Source of the DNA: Amycolatopsis nigrescens CSC17Ta-90
Lineage (GTDB): Bacteria > Actinomycetota > Actinomycetes > Mycobacteriales > Pseudonocardiaceae
DNA: 64,000 nt
Assembly: GCF_000384315.1 (NCBI RefSeq)
Contig: NZ_ARVW01000001.1
Location: 3,113,501-3,177,500, forward strand
Direction of reading: 5' to 3'
The notes beneath the pieces are model-generated. The model made no database searches, was not told the origin of the DNA, and worked only from the letters and a program-made list of their open reading frames with translations. The position numbers and the translations under genes were made by a program. Positions 43,381 through 52,803 of the stretch are shown here, in pieces. How positions within the stretch are numbered: the stretch's first letter is position 1; the number at the start of each line of letters is the position of its first letter.

Positions 43381-43398
43381 GGAATGACAAGTCATTCC
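43381..43398. promoter_or_regulatory. operator GGAATGA-N4-TCATTCC, copy 1
   Basis: GGAATGAC-AA-GTCATTCC, a perfect 18-base palindrome upstream of the hydrolase start. An equal-length copy lies at 45638-45655 before the mce operon. Confidence 0.75.
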
Positions 43399-43465
43399 GC
43401 TCACTTTGTACCACCCCGTACGGCCACGGCCAACCCTGCGCACTTCCTCCGCTCCCGCCCGGCAC

Positions 43466-43516
43466 GGCCCAACGTGACATTCGGCTCGCTCTATGGACCA
43501 AACGTCACGTTGGGCC
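43466..43516. repeat. intergenic inverted repeat family C, copy 2
   Basis: Arms 43466-43484 and 43498-43516 (17 of 19 paired) around a 13-base spacer. On the minus strand the leading arm GCCCAACGTGACGTTTGG is identical to copy 1 at 14713, and the spacer again holds ATAGA. It lies 3' of the SDR gene, a terminator position. Confidence 0.75.
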
Positions 43517-43600
43517 AGCCCGCCGCAGGAGAAAGGCGCCGTTCGCAGCGGTACGAACGGGCCGCTCGTGCGGAAAGGAACACGGAAAGGAACACGGGAC

Positions 43601-44443
43601 TCAGAACCGGCCGAAGCGGCGGCCGATGGCGAAGCCGGCCCTGGCCAGTACCGCATTCATCCGCTGGTAGCGAGCGCCGAGCAAACGGGGAATCGCGTCG
43701 AAGAGGTAGGCGTCCGGGCCGATCAGGATCCGCGGCTTGCCCCGCTCGACGCCTTTCACGATCGTCTCCGCGGCCCGCTCCGGGGTGGTCAGGGCGATCC
43801 GCTGGAAGTCGCGGTCCACCTTGTCCATCCGCATTTCGCCACCGGAACGCGCGTCCCGCACGATGTTCGTCTTGATCCCGCCGGGATGCACGCAGCTCAC
43901 CCCCACCGGCTGCCGCTCGATCAGCATCTCCTGGCGCAGCGCCTCGGTGAACCCGCGCACCGCGAACTTCGCCGCGTTGTAGGCGCTCTGCGTCGGCACC
44001 CCGACGAAGCCGAACACACTGGACACGTTCACCAGATGCCCGTCCCCGGACGCGATCAGGTGCGGCAGGAACGCCTTGGTGCCGTGCACCACGCCCCAGA
44101 AGTTGATGTTCATCAACCAGTCGAGATCCTCCCACCGCATCTCGTCCACATTCGCCGACAGGGCCACCCCCGCGTTGTTCACCACCAGGTTGACCCCGCC
44201 GAACTCGCCGGCGACCTCCTCCGCGTGCGCCAGCACGGCGGTCCGGTCGGCCACGTTCACCTGGTACGGCAACGCCAGCGCACCCGCCTTCTCGCAGTGC
44301 GCCGCGGTGTCCGCCGCCCTCGCCATGTCCACATCGGACACCGCGAGCCTGGCACCGCGGCCGGCCAGCTCCAGCGCCAGCGCCCTGCCGATGCCCGAGC
44401 CCGCGCCGGTGATCACCGCGACCCTGTCTTCGAACCGCTTCAC
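43601..44443 (-). CDS. short-chain dehydrogenase/reductase
   Basis: 280 residues. NAD(P) motif TGAGSGIG (~14), NNAGVA (~90), Ser in VNVSSVFGF (~143), catalytic YNAAK (~157). Classical SDR with a ~40-residue C-terminal basic extension. It is 22 bases after the AurF-like gene and probably shares its transcript and GATACC operator. Confidence 0.88.
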   Translation of the reverse strand: MKRFEDRVAVITGAGSGIGRALALELAGRGARLAVSDVDMARAADTAAHCEKAGALALPYQVNVADRTAVLAHAEEVAGEFGGVNLVVNNAGVALSANVDEMRWEDLDWLMNINFWGVVHGTKAFLPHLIASGDGHLVNVSSVFGFVGVPTQSAYNAAKFAVRGFTEALRQEMLIERQPVGVSCVHPGGIKTNIVRDARSGGEMRMDKVDRDFQRIALTTPERAAETIVKGVERGKPRILIGPDAYLFDAIPRLLGARYQRMNAVLARAGFAIGRRFGRF

Positions 44444-44465
44444 GTCTGCTCGCTTTCTGCGGTGG

Positions 44466-45392
44466 CTAGCGCGGCATCAGCCGGGAACGTCGCCAGAGCG
44501 CTTTGATCAGGCGGCCTTTCAGCATCCCGGTCTCCTCGAAGAACCGGAGCATGCGCTCGGCCATGAACTGCATGGTCTGCTGGTAGTGCGGGTTGTTCAT
44601 GGCCGCGCGGTGCCCGGTCAGCGGCCGGATCCCGACCGCGGCGTATACCCGCGGGTTGACCAGCGCGATCGTGACGCCGTTCGCCGCGACGGCCAGCACC
44701 AGGCGGTTGAGCCACAATTGGAAGCGGTTCAGCTTCTCCGCGCTTCGCACGAGTTCTTCCCGCGCGAAGCTGATGTGCCGCGCTTCTTCCAGCACGTGGA
44801 TCCGGTTCAGCATGCGCATATGCGGCTGGAGCGACTCGTCCACCATGGTTTCGCGCTGGCCGCGGTCCAGGATCTCTTCGATCAGCAGCGCCATGCCGTA
44901 GCTGACCGGGCCGATCGGGATCAGCGAGATGAACTTGAACGCATGCGCCGCCAGCCACGGCTGCCGATACGCGGGCAGCCCGGACTTGCCGATGAACCGG
45001 CCGAACATGGTGGAGTGCCGGCATTCGTCACCGATCTCGGTCAACGTGTACTGGCTGTGCCGGCTGCTCGGGTCGCCCTCGGCGACGATCCGCAGCAGCA
45101 GGTGCATCAGCGCGACCTCGGCGTAGATCCCGTAGCTCACCATGCTGACGGCTTCGTGCCGGCCGAGCTCGAGCCGCTGCTCCTGGCTCAGGCCGTCCCA
45201 CAGCGAGGTGCCGTAGAGCGAGACCCGATGCTCCGGCAGGTACGGCGCGCCTTCCAGCATCGGCGCGTCCCAGTCGATGTCCACCTGGGGGTCGTAGAAC
45301 TTCTCGGCCGAGGCATTCAACAGCCTCTTCGCCGTCTTCTCCCGGTCACCCACGGCCTTGCCGCGGTGACGACCGGCGGCGGTTTCGCTCAT
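44466..45392 (-). CDS. AurF-like diiron oxygenase
   Basis: 308 residues. Diiron ligand motifs in four helices: HEAVSMVSYGIYAEVAL (~79), TLTEIGDECRHSTMFGRF (~117), LLIEEILDR (~170) and HVLEEARHISFAREE (~200), the pattern of AurF/p-aminobenzoate N-oxygenase-type proteins. In lipid-catabolic clusters such proteins may hydroxylate or desaturate a lipid instead of an amine; the substrate is unknown. The GATACC operator lies 28 bases upstream. Confidence 0.82.
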   Translation of the reverse strand: MSETAAGRHRGKAVGDREKTAKRLLNASAEKFYDPQVDIDWDAPMLEGAPYLPEHRVSLYGTSLWDGLSQEQRLELGRHEAVSMVSYGIYAEVALMHLLLRIVAEGDPSSRHSQYTLTEIGDECRHSTMFGRFIGKSGLPAYRQPWLAAHAFKFISLIPIGPVSYGMALLIEEILDRGQRETMVDESLQPHMRMLNRIHVLEEARHISFAREELVRSAEKLNRFQLWLNRLVLAVAANGVTIALVNPRVYAAVGIRPLTGHRAAMNNPHYQQTMQFMAERMLRFFEETGMLKGRLIKALWRRSRLMPR

Positions 45393-45420
45393 CTGGATGC
45401 ACCACCCCGTGCAAGTATTT

Positions 45421-45444
45421 GATACCAGCGGTATCCGTTACTTC
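45421..45444. promoter_or_regulatory. TetR-type operator, GATACC family, copy 2
   Basis: GATACC-AGC-GGTATC (45421-45435) followed by CGTTACTT, so that most of the 23 bases match copy 1 at 36522 in the same orientation. It lies between the AurF-like gene and the divergent mce operon, nearer to the former. Confidence 0.75.
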
Positions 45445-45637
45445 CAGTACTATCGCCTCCTGGCGACCGGGGTGTCAACAGTCACAAGGCCCGCGAGCCC
45501 CCAGATCGGGGGCTTGCGCAACGTAGTAACCCGGGTCACACTCGCTCGTTAAGATATTGAACTCGTGAGTAGGTAACACGCAACACGGCCGGAAGGGGTG
45601 CGGCGTGCGGACTGCGGAACCGATGCGACCAAGAAAC

Positions 45638-45655
45638 GGAATGACCTATCATTCC
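45638..45655. promoter_or_regulatory. operator GGAATGA-N4-TCATTCC, copy 2
   Basis: GGAATGA (45638-45644), 4-base spacer, TCATTCC (45649-45655); 23 bases before the first mce-operon start codon. Matches the copy at 43381-43398 in arms and spacing, and also shares the following CGCT. Confidence 0.75.
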
Positions 45656-45678
45656 GCTGCCCTGCCCAGTGTGGGCCG

Positions 45679-46491
45679 ATGACCCAGGGACGGCTTGCCG
45701 AGCTGGTGCAGACCAGGGTGGTGCGTTCGTTCGCCACCTTCGGCGAGGTGCTCGCGATGTCCGTGACGGCCACCCGGCACCTGGTCACCGACATCCCGCG
45801 CGGGCGCTTCGCCTGGAAGGAGTTCGTCCGCCAGGCCTGGTTCATGACCAGCGTCTCGGTGCTGCCGACGGTGCTCGTCGCGGTGCCCTTCGGCGTGATC
45901 ATCTCGGTGCAGGTGAGCAGCATCGCCCAGCAGGTCGGCGCCACCTCGTTCATGGGCGCGGCGAACGGACTCGGCGTGATCCAGCAGGGCGCGCCGATCG
46001 TCACCGCGCTGCTGCTGGCCGGCGCGGTCGGTTCGGCGATCACCTCCGACCTCGGCGCGCGCAAGATCCGCGAGGAGATCGACGCGCTGGAGACGATGGG
46101 CCTGTCCCCGGTGCGACGGCTGGTCGCGCCGCGACTGGCCGCGATCCTGCTGGTGTCGCTGGTGCTCTGCGGGGTGGTGGTGTTCACCGGCGTGGTCACC
46201 GGCTACTTCTTCAACGTGCTCGCCCAGGGCGGCACCCCGGGCAGCTACGTCAGTTCCTTCGCCGCCTTCGCGCAGCCGTCGGATCTGATCCTGGCGGAAG
46301 GGAAATCCTTGCTGTTCGGCGGAATCGTCGGGGTGGTCGCCTCGCACAAGGGACTGACCGCCAAGGGCGGGCCCGGCGGAGTGGCGCATGCGGTGAACGC
46401 CGCGGTGGTGCTCTCGGTGGTGCTGCTGTTCGCGGTCAACGTGGTGATCACCCAGCTCGCCGGCCTGCTGTTCCCGTCGAGGATCGTGTGA
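45679..46491 (+). CDS. yrbEA: YrbE/MlaE-family permease A of the mce importer
   Basis: 270 residues from ATG 45679, placed just after the operator; the longer frame to 45598 would include it. Five or six membrane helices and the MlaE features VGATSFMGAANGLGVIQQGA and DLGARKIREEIDALETMGLS. Integral-membrane half of the Mce lipid importer, pairing with YrbE-B. Its stop overlaps the next start as TGATG. Confidence 0.9.
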   Translation: MTQGRLAELVQTRVVRSFATFGEVLAMSVTATRHLVTDIPRGRFAWKEFVRQAWFMTSVSVLPTVLVAVPFGVIISVQVSSIAQQVGATSFMGAANGLGVIQQGAPIVTALLLAGAVGSAITSDLGARKIREEIDALETMGLSPVRRLVAPRLAAILLVSLVLCGVVVFTGVVTGYFFNVLAQGGTPGSYVSSFAAFAQPSDLILAEGKSLLFGGIVGVVASHKGLTAKGGPGGVAHAVNAAVVLSVVLLFAVNVVITQLAGLLFPSRIV

Positions 46492-47351
46492 TGGCGGTCG
46501 GCTCCCGGTACCGGCCGCCCGGCGCCTTCCTGGTCAAGCGCGCGGTGAACGCGCCCTACACCGGACTTGCCCTGATGGGACACCAGGCGACCTTCTTCGC
46601 CCGCGCGTTCTCCGCGATCCCGCTGACCCTGCGGCACTACCGGGCCGAGGTGTTCCGGCTGCTCGCGGACATCAGCTGGGGCAGCGGGGCGGTGGTGGTC
46701 GGCGGCGGCACGGTCGGCGTGATCGTGCTGCTTTCGCTGTTCACCGGCGCAACGGTCGGTGTGGAGGGCTTCAACGCGCTGGACATCCTCGGCCTCGCCC
46801 CGCTCACCGGGTTCGTCTCCGCCTACGGCAACACCAGGGAGCTCGCCCCGCTGATCGCGGCCATCGCGTTCACCGCGCAGGCCGGCTGCCGGGTCACCGC
46901 GCAGCTCGGCTCCATGCGGATCTCCGAGGAGATCGACGCGCTGGAATCGATGTCCATCCGCCCGCTGCCCTACCTGGTCACCACCCGGATGCTGGCCGCC
47001 TTCCTCGCCGTCATCCCGCTCTACCTGGTCGGCCTCGCCGGCAGCTACATCGCCACCCAGGCCGTGCTTTCCGTGCTGTACGGCCAGACCAGCGGCACCT
47101 ACCTGCACTACTTCCACGCCTTCCTGGTGCCGGGCGACCTGCTGCTCTCGGTGCTCAAGGCGGCCACCTTCGTGGTGCTGGCGACGCTGATCCACTGCTA
47201 TTACGGCTACTACGCCACGGGCGGCCCGGAAGGGGTCGGCGTGGCGTCCGGCCGGGCGATCCGCGCCAGCATCATCGTGATCGTCCTTGCCGACATGCTG
47301 ATGACACTGGCCTTCTGGGGTTTCGACCCCGGCATCCGGATTTCGGGGTGA
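46491..47351 (+). CDS. yrbEB: YrbE/MlaE-family permease B of the mce importer
   Basis: 286 residues. MlaE-type permease: SAYGNTRELAPLIAAIAFTA and LGSMRISEEIDALESMSIRP, the loop that contacts the shared MceG-type ATPase (not encoded in this window). Coupled to YrbE-A by TGATG; MceA starts 3 bases after its stop. Confidence 0.92.
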   Translation: MAVGSRYRPPGAFLVKRAVNAPYTGLALMGHQATFFARAFSAIPLTLRHYRAEVFRLLADISWGSGAVVVGGGTVGVIVLLSLFTGATVGVEGFNALDILGLAPLTGFVSAYGNTRELAPLIAAIAFTAQAGCRVTAQLGSMRISEEIDALESMSIRPLPYLVTTRMLAAFLAVIPLYLVGLAGSYIATQAVLSVLYGQTSGTYLHYFHAFLVPGDLLLSVLKAATFVVLATLIHCYYGYYATGGPEGVGVASGRAIRASIIVIVLADMLMTLAFWGFDPGIRISG

Positions 47352-47354
47352 AGT

Positions 47355-48674
47355 ATGGCCTTCCTTGACCCGTCCGGACGCGGTCCAAAGACCGGCACGC
47401 TCGCGATCCGCGGGCTCTGCTACCTGACCGCGGTGGCACTGGTGATCACCCTGCTGGTGCTCCAGTCGCGCGGCGCGTTCCGCGACGACCTGCGCGCCAC
47501 CGCGGTGGTCAGCGATGTCGGCGACGGGCTGCCGCCCGGCTCCGACGTGAAGGTGCGCGGGGTGCTGGTCGGCACCGTCGGCACGGTCGAGTCCACCCCC
47601 GGCGGGGCACGGCACGTCGTCCAGCTGAACCTGAAACCCGAGCACGCGCAAGGGATTCCGGCCTCGGTGAAGGCGCGCATCCTGCCCACGAACATCTTCG
47701 GCGCGCCTTTCGTCGACCTGGTACCCGAAGCCGGCGACGACACCGTGCTCGCCGCGGGCGCGACCGTGCCGGGTGACGACTCGGTCGAAGCGCTCCAGCT
47801 GCAGACCGCGATGACCGAGGTGCGGGACCTGCTGGCCGCGGTGGAGCCGGCGAAGCTGAACGCCGCGCTGACCGGGGTCGCGGACGCGCTGGACGGCCGC
47901 GGCGCCCAGCTCGGCTCGATGATCGACCGGCTGAACTCCTACCTGTCCGCGCTGAACCCGCACGCGGGCACCTTCGGCCACGATCTGTCCACTTTGGCCG
48001 CCGCACTGGAGGGGCTGCAAGCGAACGCGCCCGCGCTGCTGGACACCGTGGACTCCGCACTGGTCACCAGCCGGACGGTGGTGGAGAAACAGCAGCAGCT
48101 GGCGAACACGCTGACCGGCGGCGCGGCGACCGTGGACACCGTGCACGGCCTGCTCCAGGACAACGGCGACCGGCTGATCAGGATGGCGAACCAGAGCGCA
48201 CCGGTGCTGCGCGAGGTCGCCAAGGATGCCAAGGAAATCCCGCTTTCCTTCGAGGCGCTCAGCAAAGGCGTCGCCTCGTTCGCCGGCGCGTTCCCACCGC
48301 CGCACCACTGGCTCACCCTCGACCTGATCTTCACCGTCACCCCGTTCACCCCGTACACCGCGCGGAACTGCCCGGCCTACGGCGCGCTCGAAGGCCCCAA
48401 CTGCGACGATCCCCTTCCGCCGCAACCGGATCCGCTGCCCGTGCCACCTCCCCAGCCGCCGGCACCACCGGCCCAGCCGCTACCTCAGACGGCCGCCCCA
48501 GCTCCGGCGCCCTCGGCGCCGTTCGGCGGCATGGTCGGCCCAGTGGGCAGCGGGGAAGAGCAGGACATGATCGGTTCGATGGTCGGGGACGCCGCGAACG
48601 CCCTCGGGTCGCTGGGCAGCCTGCTGCTCGGCCCCTTCTTCCGCGGAACGACGGTGGTGCCAGGTGGGAAATAG
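47355..48674 (+). CDS. mceA: MceA substrate-binding subunit
   Basis: 439 residues. N-terminal membrane anchor (~17-37), MCE domain ~45-120 with GLPPGSDVKVRGVLVGTV, a helical region to ~320, then a long Pro/Ala-rich tail (~355-400). Mce proteins form a hexameric tube across the periplasm that carries hydrophobic substrates such as sterols or fatty acids. Overlaps MceB by 11 bases. Confidence 0.9.
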   Translation: MAFLDPSGRGPKTGTLAIRGLCYLTAVALVITLLVLQSRGAFRDDLRATAVVSDVGDGLPPGSDVKVRGVLVGTVGTVESTPGGARHVVQLNLKPEHAQGIPASVKARILPTNIFGAPFVDLVPEAGDDTVLAAGATVPGDDSVEALQLQTAMTEVRDLLAAVEPAKLNAALTGVADALDGRGAQLGSMIDRLNSYLSALNPHAGTFGHDLSTLAAALEGLQANAPALLDTVDSALVTSRTVVEKQQQLANTLTGGAATVDTVHGLLQDNGDRLIRMANQSAPVLREVAKDAKEIPLSFEALSKGVASFAGAFPPPHHWLTLDLIFTVTPFTPYTARNCPAYGALEGPNCDDPLPPQPDPLPVPPPQPPAPPAQPLPQTAAPAPAPSAPFGGMVGPVGSGEEQDMIGSMVGDAANALGSLGSLLLGPFFRGTTVVPGGK

Positions 48675-49683
48675 CGTCAAGGGCCCGCTGGTCAAGCTCA
48701 CCGTGGTGGCGGTGGCCGCCGTGCTCGCCTCGGTGCTGGTCTACAGCACGCTGCGCAACACGGTCAGCGGCACGACCCAGACCTACGTCGCCGAGTTCAC
48801 CGACGTGACCGGGCTGCACGAAGGCGACGACGTGCGCATCGCCGGGGTGAAGGTGGGCCGGATCGAAAGCATGGCGCTGACCGGCGTCCGCGCCGACGTC
48901 AGCTTCACCGTGCAGACCGACCAGCCCGTCTTCGCCAACACCCGCGCGCTGATCCGCTACCAGAACCTGATCGGCCAGCGGTACCTCGCGCTGCTGCCGG
49001 GGTCTGGCGCGTCCCAGCCGCTCGGCGACGGCGCGCGCATCCCGCCGGAGCGCACCGAGCCGTCGCTGGACCTTTCCGCGCTGCTCAACGGTTTCGAGCC
49101 GCTGTTCTCGATGCTGGAGCCGGCCGACATCAACCAGCTTTCCGGCACCATCATCGGGGTACTGCAGGGCGAAGGGCCCGCGCTGAACTCGCTGCTGAGC
49201 CAGAGCGCGGCGCTGACCGGCAAGCTGGCCGAACGCGACCAGGTCCTCGGCGACGTGCTCACCAAGCTGACCGGCGCGCTGGACCACCTGGCCGGCAAGG
49301 ACGCCGAGTTCGAGCGGCTGATCGGCCAGGCGAAGCACCTCGTCGGCTCCTTCGACGGCAAGACCGGGCCGATTTTCGGTGCGATGGAACGCATCGACAA
49401 GGTCAGCGGCAACATCTCCGGCCTGCTCGAAGATATCCGGCCCGCGCTGCGCGCCGACCTCGGCAAGTTCAACCAGGTCGCCGGGCTCTTCCTGAAGGAG
49501 GGGCCGGACGTCGAAGCGACCCTGCAGGCGTTTCCCGGTTTCCTCGGCGGCCTCGCGCGGGTGAGCCAGTACGGCTCCTGGCTGAACCTCTACGCCTGCA
49601 GCATCGACATCAACCTGGCGCCGTTCCCGGTCGGGCTGCTGCCCCAGCTCGCCGGTGGCAAGCAGTCGGAGGTGTGCCGGTGA
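48664..49683 (+). CDS. mceB: MceB subunit
   Basis: 339 residues, GTG start inside the MceA 3' end. Membrane anchor ~10-30, MCE domain ~38-115 (TGLHEGDDVRIAGVKVGRI), then helices. Ends with a Cys pair region (YACSIDI, SEVCR) as in other MceB proteins. GTGA overlap with MceC. Confidence 0.9.
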   Translation: MGNSVKGPLVKLTVVAVAAVLASVLVYSTLRNTVSGTTQTYVAEFTDVTGLHEGDDVRIAGVKVGRIESMALTGVRADVSFTVQTDQPVFANTRALIRYQNLIGQRYLALLPGSGASQPLGDGARIPPERTEPSLDLSALLNGFEPLFSMLEPADINQLSGTIIGVLQGEGPALNSLLSQSAALTGKLAERDQVLGDVLTKLTGALDHLAGKDAEFERLIGQAKHLVGSFDGKTGPIFGAMERIDKVSGNISGLLEDIRPALRADLGKFNQVAGLFLKEGPDVEATLQAFPGFLGGLARVSQYGSWLNLYACSIDINLAPFPVGLLPQLAGGKQSEVCR

Positions 49684-50672
49684 AGACGATGAAGACACTG
49701 AAGGAGTACAACCCGGTCTGGGTCGGCCTGTTCGGCGCGATGCTGATCGGCGCGCTGGTGGCGGCCTCACTGATCGCCGGCTTCTTCGGCATCGGCGACG
49801 AGCGCTACCAGGCCGAATTCCAGCACACCGGCGGCATCCGGGCCGGCGACGAGGTGCGGGTCGCCGGGATGAGCGTCGGCAAGGTGACCGCCACCGAGCT
49901 GGCCGGGGACCGGGTGCTGGTGTCCTTCCGGCTCACCCGCGACGTGCGGCTCGGGCCGACCACGCACGCGTCGATCAAGCTGGCCACCCTGCTCGGCGGG
50001 CGTTACGTCGAGCTGCAACCGCTCGGCGAGGGCGAGCTGCCCGAGGAGCGGATCCCCCTAGCAGCCACGTCGGTGCCGTTCGACCTGCAGAAGGTGATCG
50101 AAACCGGCGGGCCCGCCATCGAACAGCTCGACGGCGCGAAGCTGCGCGACTCGCTGAAGGTGCTGGCGGACAGCTTCCGCGGCACTCCGCAGCAGGTCGG
50201 CGAGACGCTGGACGGCCTCGGCCAGCTGTCCGAACTGGTCACCGCCAGGGAGGGCCAGCTCCGGCAGCTGCTGGACGGCGCGGACGCGGTGACCACCATG
50301 CTGAACGACAACCGGGCCCAGCTGTTCACCCTGATGGGCCAGGCCGACGGCCTGCTCAAGCAACTGCTGCACCGGCGCGACCTGATCCGGAACGTGCTCA
50401 CCGACTTCCGCACGCTGACCGGCCAGCTCAAGGACATCCTGAACGAGAACCGGCCCCAGCTCGAACCGCTGCTGGCCAACCTGTCCGGGGTGACCGACGT
50501 GCTGCAGCGCAACGACGACGCGGTCGGCCGGTCGCTCGAACTGCTCGCCCCGGCCGGCCGCTATCTGGCCAACACCTTCGGCAACGGTCCGTACGCGGAG
50601 ATCTACCTGCCCTACGCGATCATTCCGGACAACCTGCTCTGCGCGAGCGGTGTGGTGAAGGGGTGCAAGTGA
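49680..50672 (+). CDS. mceC: MceC subunit
   Basis: 330 residues from GTG 49680 within the MceB stop. Membrane anchor ~13-37, MCE domain ~45-120 (GGIRAGDEVRVAGMSVGKV), then a helical coiled stretch. GTGA overlap with MceD (50669-50672). Confidence 0.9.
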   Translation: MKTMKTLKEYNPVWVGLFGAMLIGALVAASLIAGFFGIGDERYQAEFQHTGGIRAGDEVRVAGMSVGKVTATELAGDRVLVSFRLTRDVRLGPTTHASIKLATLLGGRYVELQPLGEGELPEERIPLAATSVPFDLQKVIETGGPAIEQLDGAKLRDSLKVLADSFRGTPQQVGETLDGLGQLSELVTAREGQLRQLLDGADAVTTMLNDNRAQLFTLMGQADGLLKQLLHRRDLIRNVLTDFRTLTGQLKDILNENRPQLEPLLANLSGVTDVLQRNDDAVGRSLELLAPAGRYLANTFGNGPYAEIYLPYAIIPDNLLCASGVVKGCK

Positions 50673-51739
50673 AGAAGCTGCTGTTCCCGATAATGGCCGC
50701 GCTCGCCGGGCTGCTCACCGCGAGCGGGTGCACCGTGTTCACCGAGCCGGTCATCACCGTCACCGCCCAGTTCCGCGACTCGGTCGGCCTGTTCCCCGGC
50801 AACGACGTGGCCATGCTGGGCATCCCGGTGGGCAGGGTGACCGGGATCGAACCACGCGGCACCCATGTCGTGGTGGCGATGGAACTGAAGGCGGGCATCA
50901 AGATCCCGGCCACGGCCGGCGCGGTGACCGTCTCGCCGTCGGTGGTCACCGACCGGCACGTCGAGCTGACCCCGGTCTACTCCGGCGGTCCGGTGCTGCG
51001 CGACGGCGACCTGATCCCGCTGGAGCGCACCAAGACCCCGGTGGAGATCGATCGGGTGATCAAGGCGGTGGACGAGCTGGCCGCACAACTGTCCAAAACG
51101 GACGGTGGCACCGGGGTGCTGAAGGACGCCACCGACGTCGGCGCGCAGAACCTGGCCGGCAACGGCGACCGGCTGCGGGAGACCTTCCAGGCGCTGGCCG
51201 GCGCGGTGGACTCCGGCTCCGGGCAGCGGGACGCGCTGGTCGGCCTGGTCAAGAACGTGGACTCGCTGCTCGGCGCCGCGGCCGAAAACGACGCCACGAT
51301 CAGGTCCTTCAGCACCGGGCTGACCGAGGCGAGCGAGCTGTTCGCCGCGCAGGCACCCGAGCTGGGCGCCGCGCTGCAGACGCTGAACGACCTGCTCGAC
51401 GAGACCACCACCCTGGTCGACGAGAACCGGACGACGATCCGCGACAGCCTGGCCAAACTGCGCACCACCACCGGCACGCTGGCCGAGCACGGCCGCGAGC
51501 TGGCCGAGTCCGCGGACGTGCTGCCACTGCTGTTCCAGAACGTGACCAGTGCGGTCGACCCGGCCACCGGGCAGCTGCGGGTGCACGCCGACCCGGCCGA
51601 GATCATCCTGGACACCGAGCTGCTCAACGGGGCCTGCAAGGCGCTCGGGCTGAACCTGCCCGGTTGCCGCAGCGGCAAGGTGGCCGAGTTCGGCCCCGAC
51701 CTCGGCATGACCGAACTCCTGCTGGGGGCGGCGAAATGA
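50669..51739 (+). CDS. mceD: MceD subunit, lipoprotein-like
   Basis: 356 residues from GTG 50669. Signal ending LLTASGC suggests a lipid anchor, more usual for MceE. MCE domain ~27-105 (GLFPGNDVAMLGIPVGRVTG). Helical C-terminal part. ATGA overlap with MceE. Confidence 0.88.
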   Translation: MKKLLFPIMAALAGLLTASGCTVFTEPVITVTAQFRDSVGLFPGNDVAMLGIPVGRVTGIEPRGTHVVVAMELKAGIKIPATAGAVTVSPSVVTDRHVELTPVYSGGPVLRDGDLIPLERTKTPVEIDRVIKAVDELAAQLSKTDGGTGVLKDATDVGAQNLAGNGDRLRETFQALAGAVDSGSGQRDALVGLVKNVDSLLGAAAENDATIRSFSTGLTEASELFAAQAPELGAALQTLNDLLDETTTLVDENRTTIRDSLAKLRTTTGTLAEHGRELAESADVLPLLFQNVTSAVDPATGQLRVHADPAEIILDTELLNGACKALGLNLPGCRSGKVAEFGPDLGMTELLLGAAK

Positions 51740-52803
51740 GGGCACGCGCGCTGTTCGCCGGGATGTCGCTGGTCCTGCTGAGCGGCTGCGGGGTGACCGC
51801 GGCCGACCTGCCGCTGCCCGGCGGCGGCGTGCCCGGCGAGTCCTACCGGCTGAACGCGGTGTTCTCCGATGCGCTCAACCTGCCGGAGAAGGCGCACGTC
51901 AAGCTGGACGGCGTCGACATCGGCCGGGTGCAGGAGATCGTCGCCAAGGACTACACCGCCAGGGTCGGCATGCTGATCTCGAAGAACGTCACGCTGCCCG
52001 GCGGCACCAGCGCCGAGCTGCGCCAGGCGACCCCGCTCGGTGACGTGTTCGTCGCGCTGCACCGCCCGGAACGGCCGGGCCCGCCGATCCGGGAGGGCGA
52101 CACCATCGGCCTGCCCGACACCAGCGCCGCGGCCAGCGTCGAGGACACCCTGAGCGCACTGTCCACTTTGGTCAACGGCGGCGGGCTCGGGCAGCTGAAG
52201 ACGATCGTCACCGAGGTGAACACCGCGCTGGCCGACCGCGGCCCGCAGACCCGGAACCTGCTCGGCGAGCTGAACACCACCCTGGCCACGCTGAACGCGC
52301 GCACCGGCGACATCGACAGGGTGCTCGCCGCCACCCAGTCCCTGACCACCGTCGCCGAGCAGCGCCGGGGCACCGTGGACGCGGCGCTCGCCGAGTTCAC
52401 CCCGGCGATGAAGGTGCTCGCCGAGCAGACCGGCGGGCTCACCGACGTGCTCGGCAAGGTCGCCGCCGCCGGGGCCACCGGCGACCGGGTGCTCGGCGAG
52501 CTGCGCGGCGACCTCACCTCGAAGCTCAACGACCTCGGCCCGGTGCTGGACGGTTTCGCCGCGCTGAAGGACTCGCTCGGCCCCACCCTGCGCGGCATGG
52601 TCACCCTCGGCCAGTACGTGGAGGGTGCGACGAAGGGCGAGTCGGGTGCCGGTGAGGCTCGCTTGGCCGGCCTCACCGGCATCCCGTTCCTCTCGCCGGG
52701 TGAGTCCGTGCGGATTCCCGGGTTCGAGGACCTCAACGGCGCGCTGGGCACGATCAGCGACAACCTGATCGACCTGCTGAAAACCTTGGGGGGCAACGGA
52801 TGA
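51736..52803 (+). CDS. mceE: MceE lipoprotein subunit
   Basis: 355 residues. Lipobox LLSGC at residue ~18, as expected for MceE (LprK-type). MCE domain ~35-110 (LNLPEKAHVKLDGVDIGRVQ). Helical remainder. ATGA overlap with MceF. Confidence 0.9.
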   Translation: MRARALFAGMSLVLLSGCGVTAADLPLPGGGVPGESYRLNAVFSDALNLPEKAHVKLDGVDIGRVQEIVAKDYTARVGMLISKNVTLPGGTSAELRQATPLGDVFVALHRPERPGPPIREGDTIGLPDTSAAASVEDTLSALSTLVNGGGLGQLKTIVTEVNTALADRGPQTRNLLGELNTTLATLNARTGDIDRVLAATQSLTTVAEQRRGTVDAALAEFTPAMKVLAEQTGGLTDVLGKVAAAGATGDRVLGELRGDLTSKLNDLGPVLDGFAALKDSLGPTLRGMVTLGQYVEGATKGESGAGEARLAGLTGIPFLSPGESVRIPGFEDLNGALGTISDNLIDLLKTLGGNG

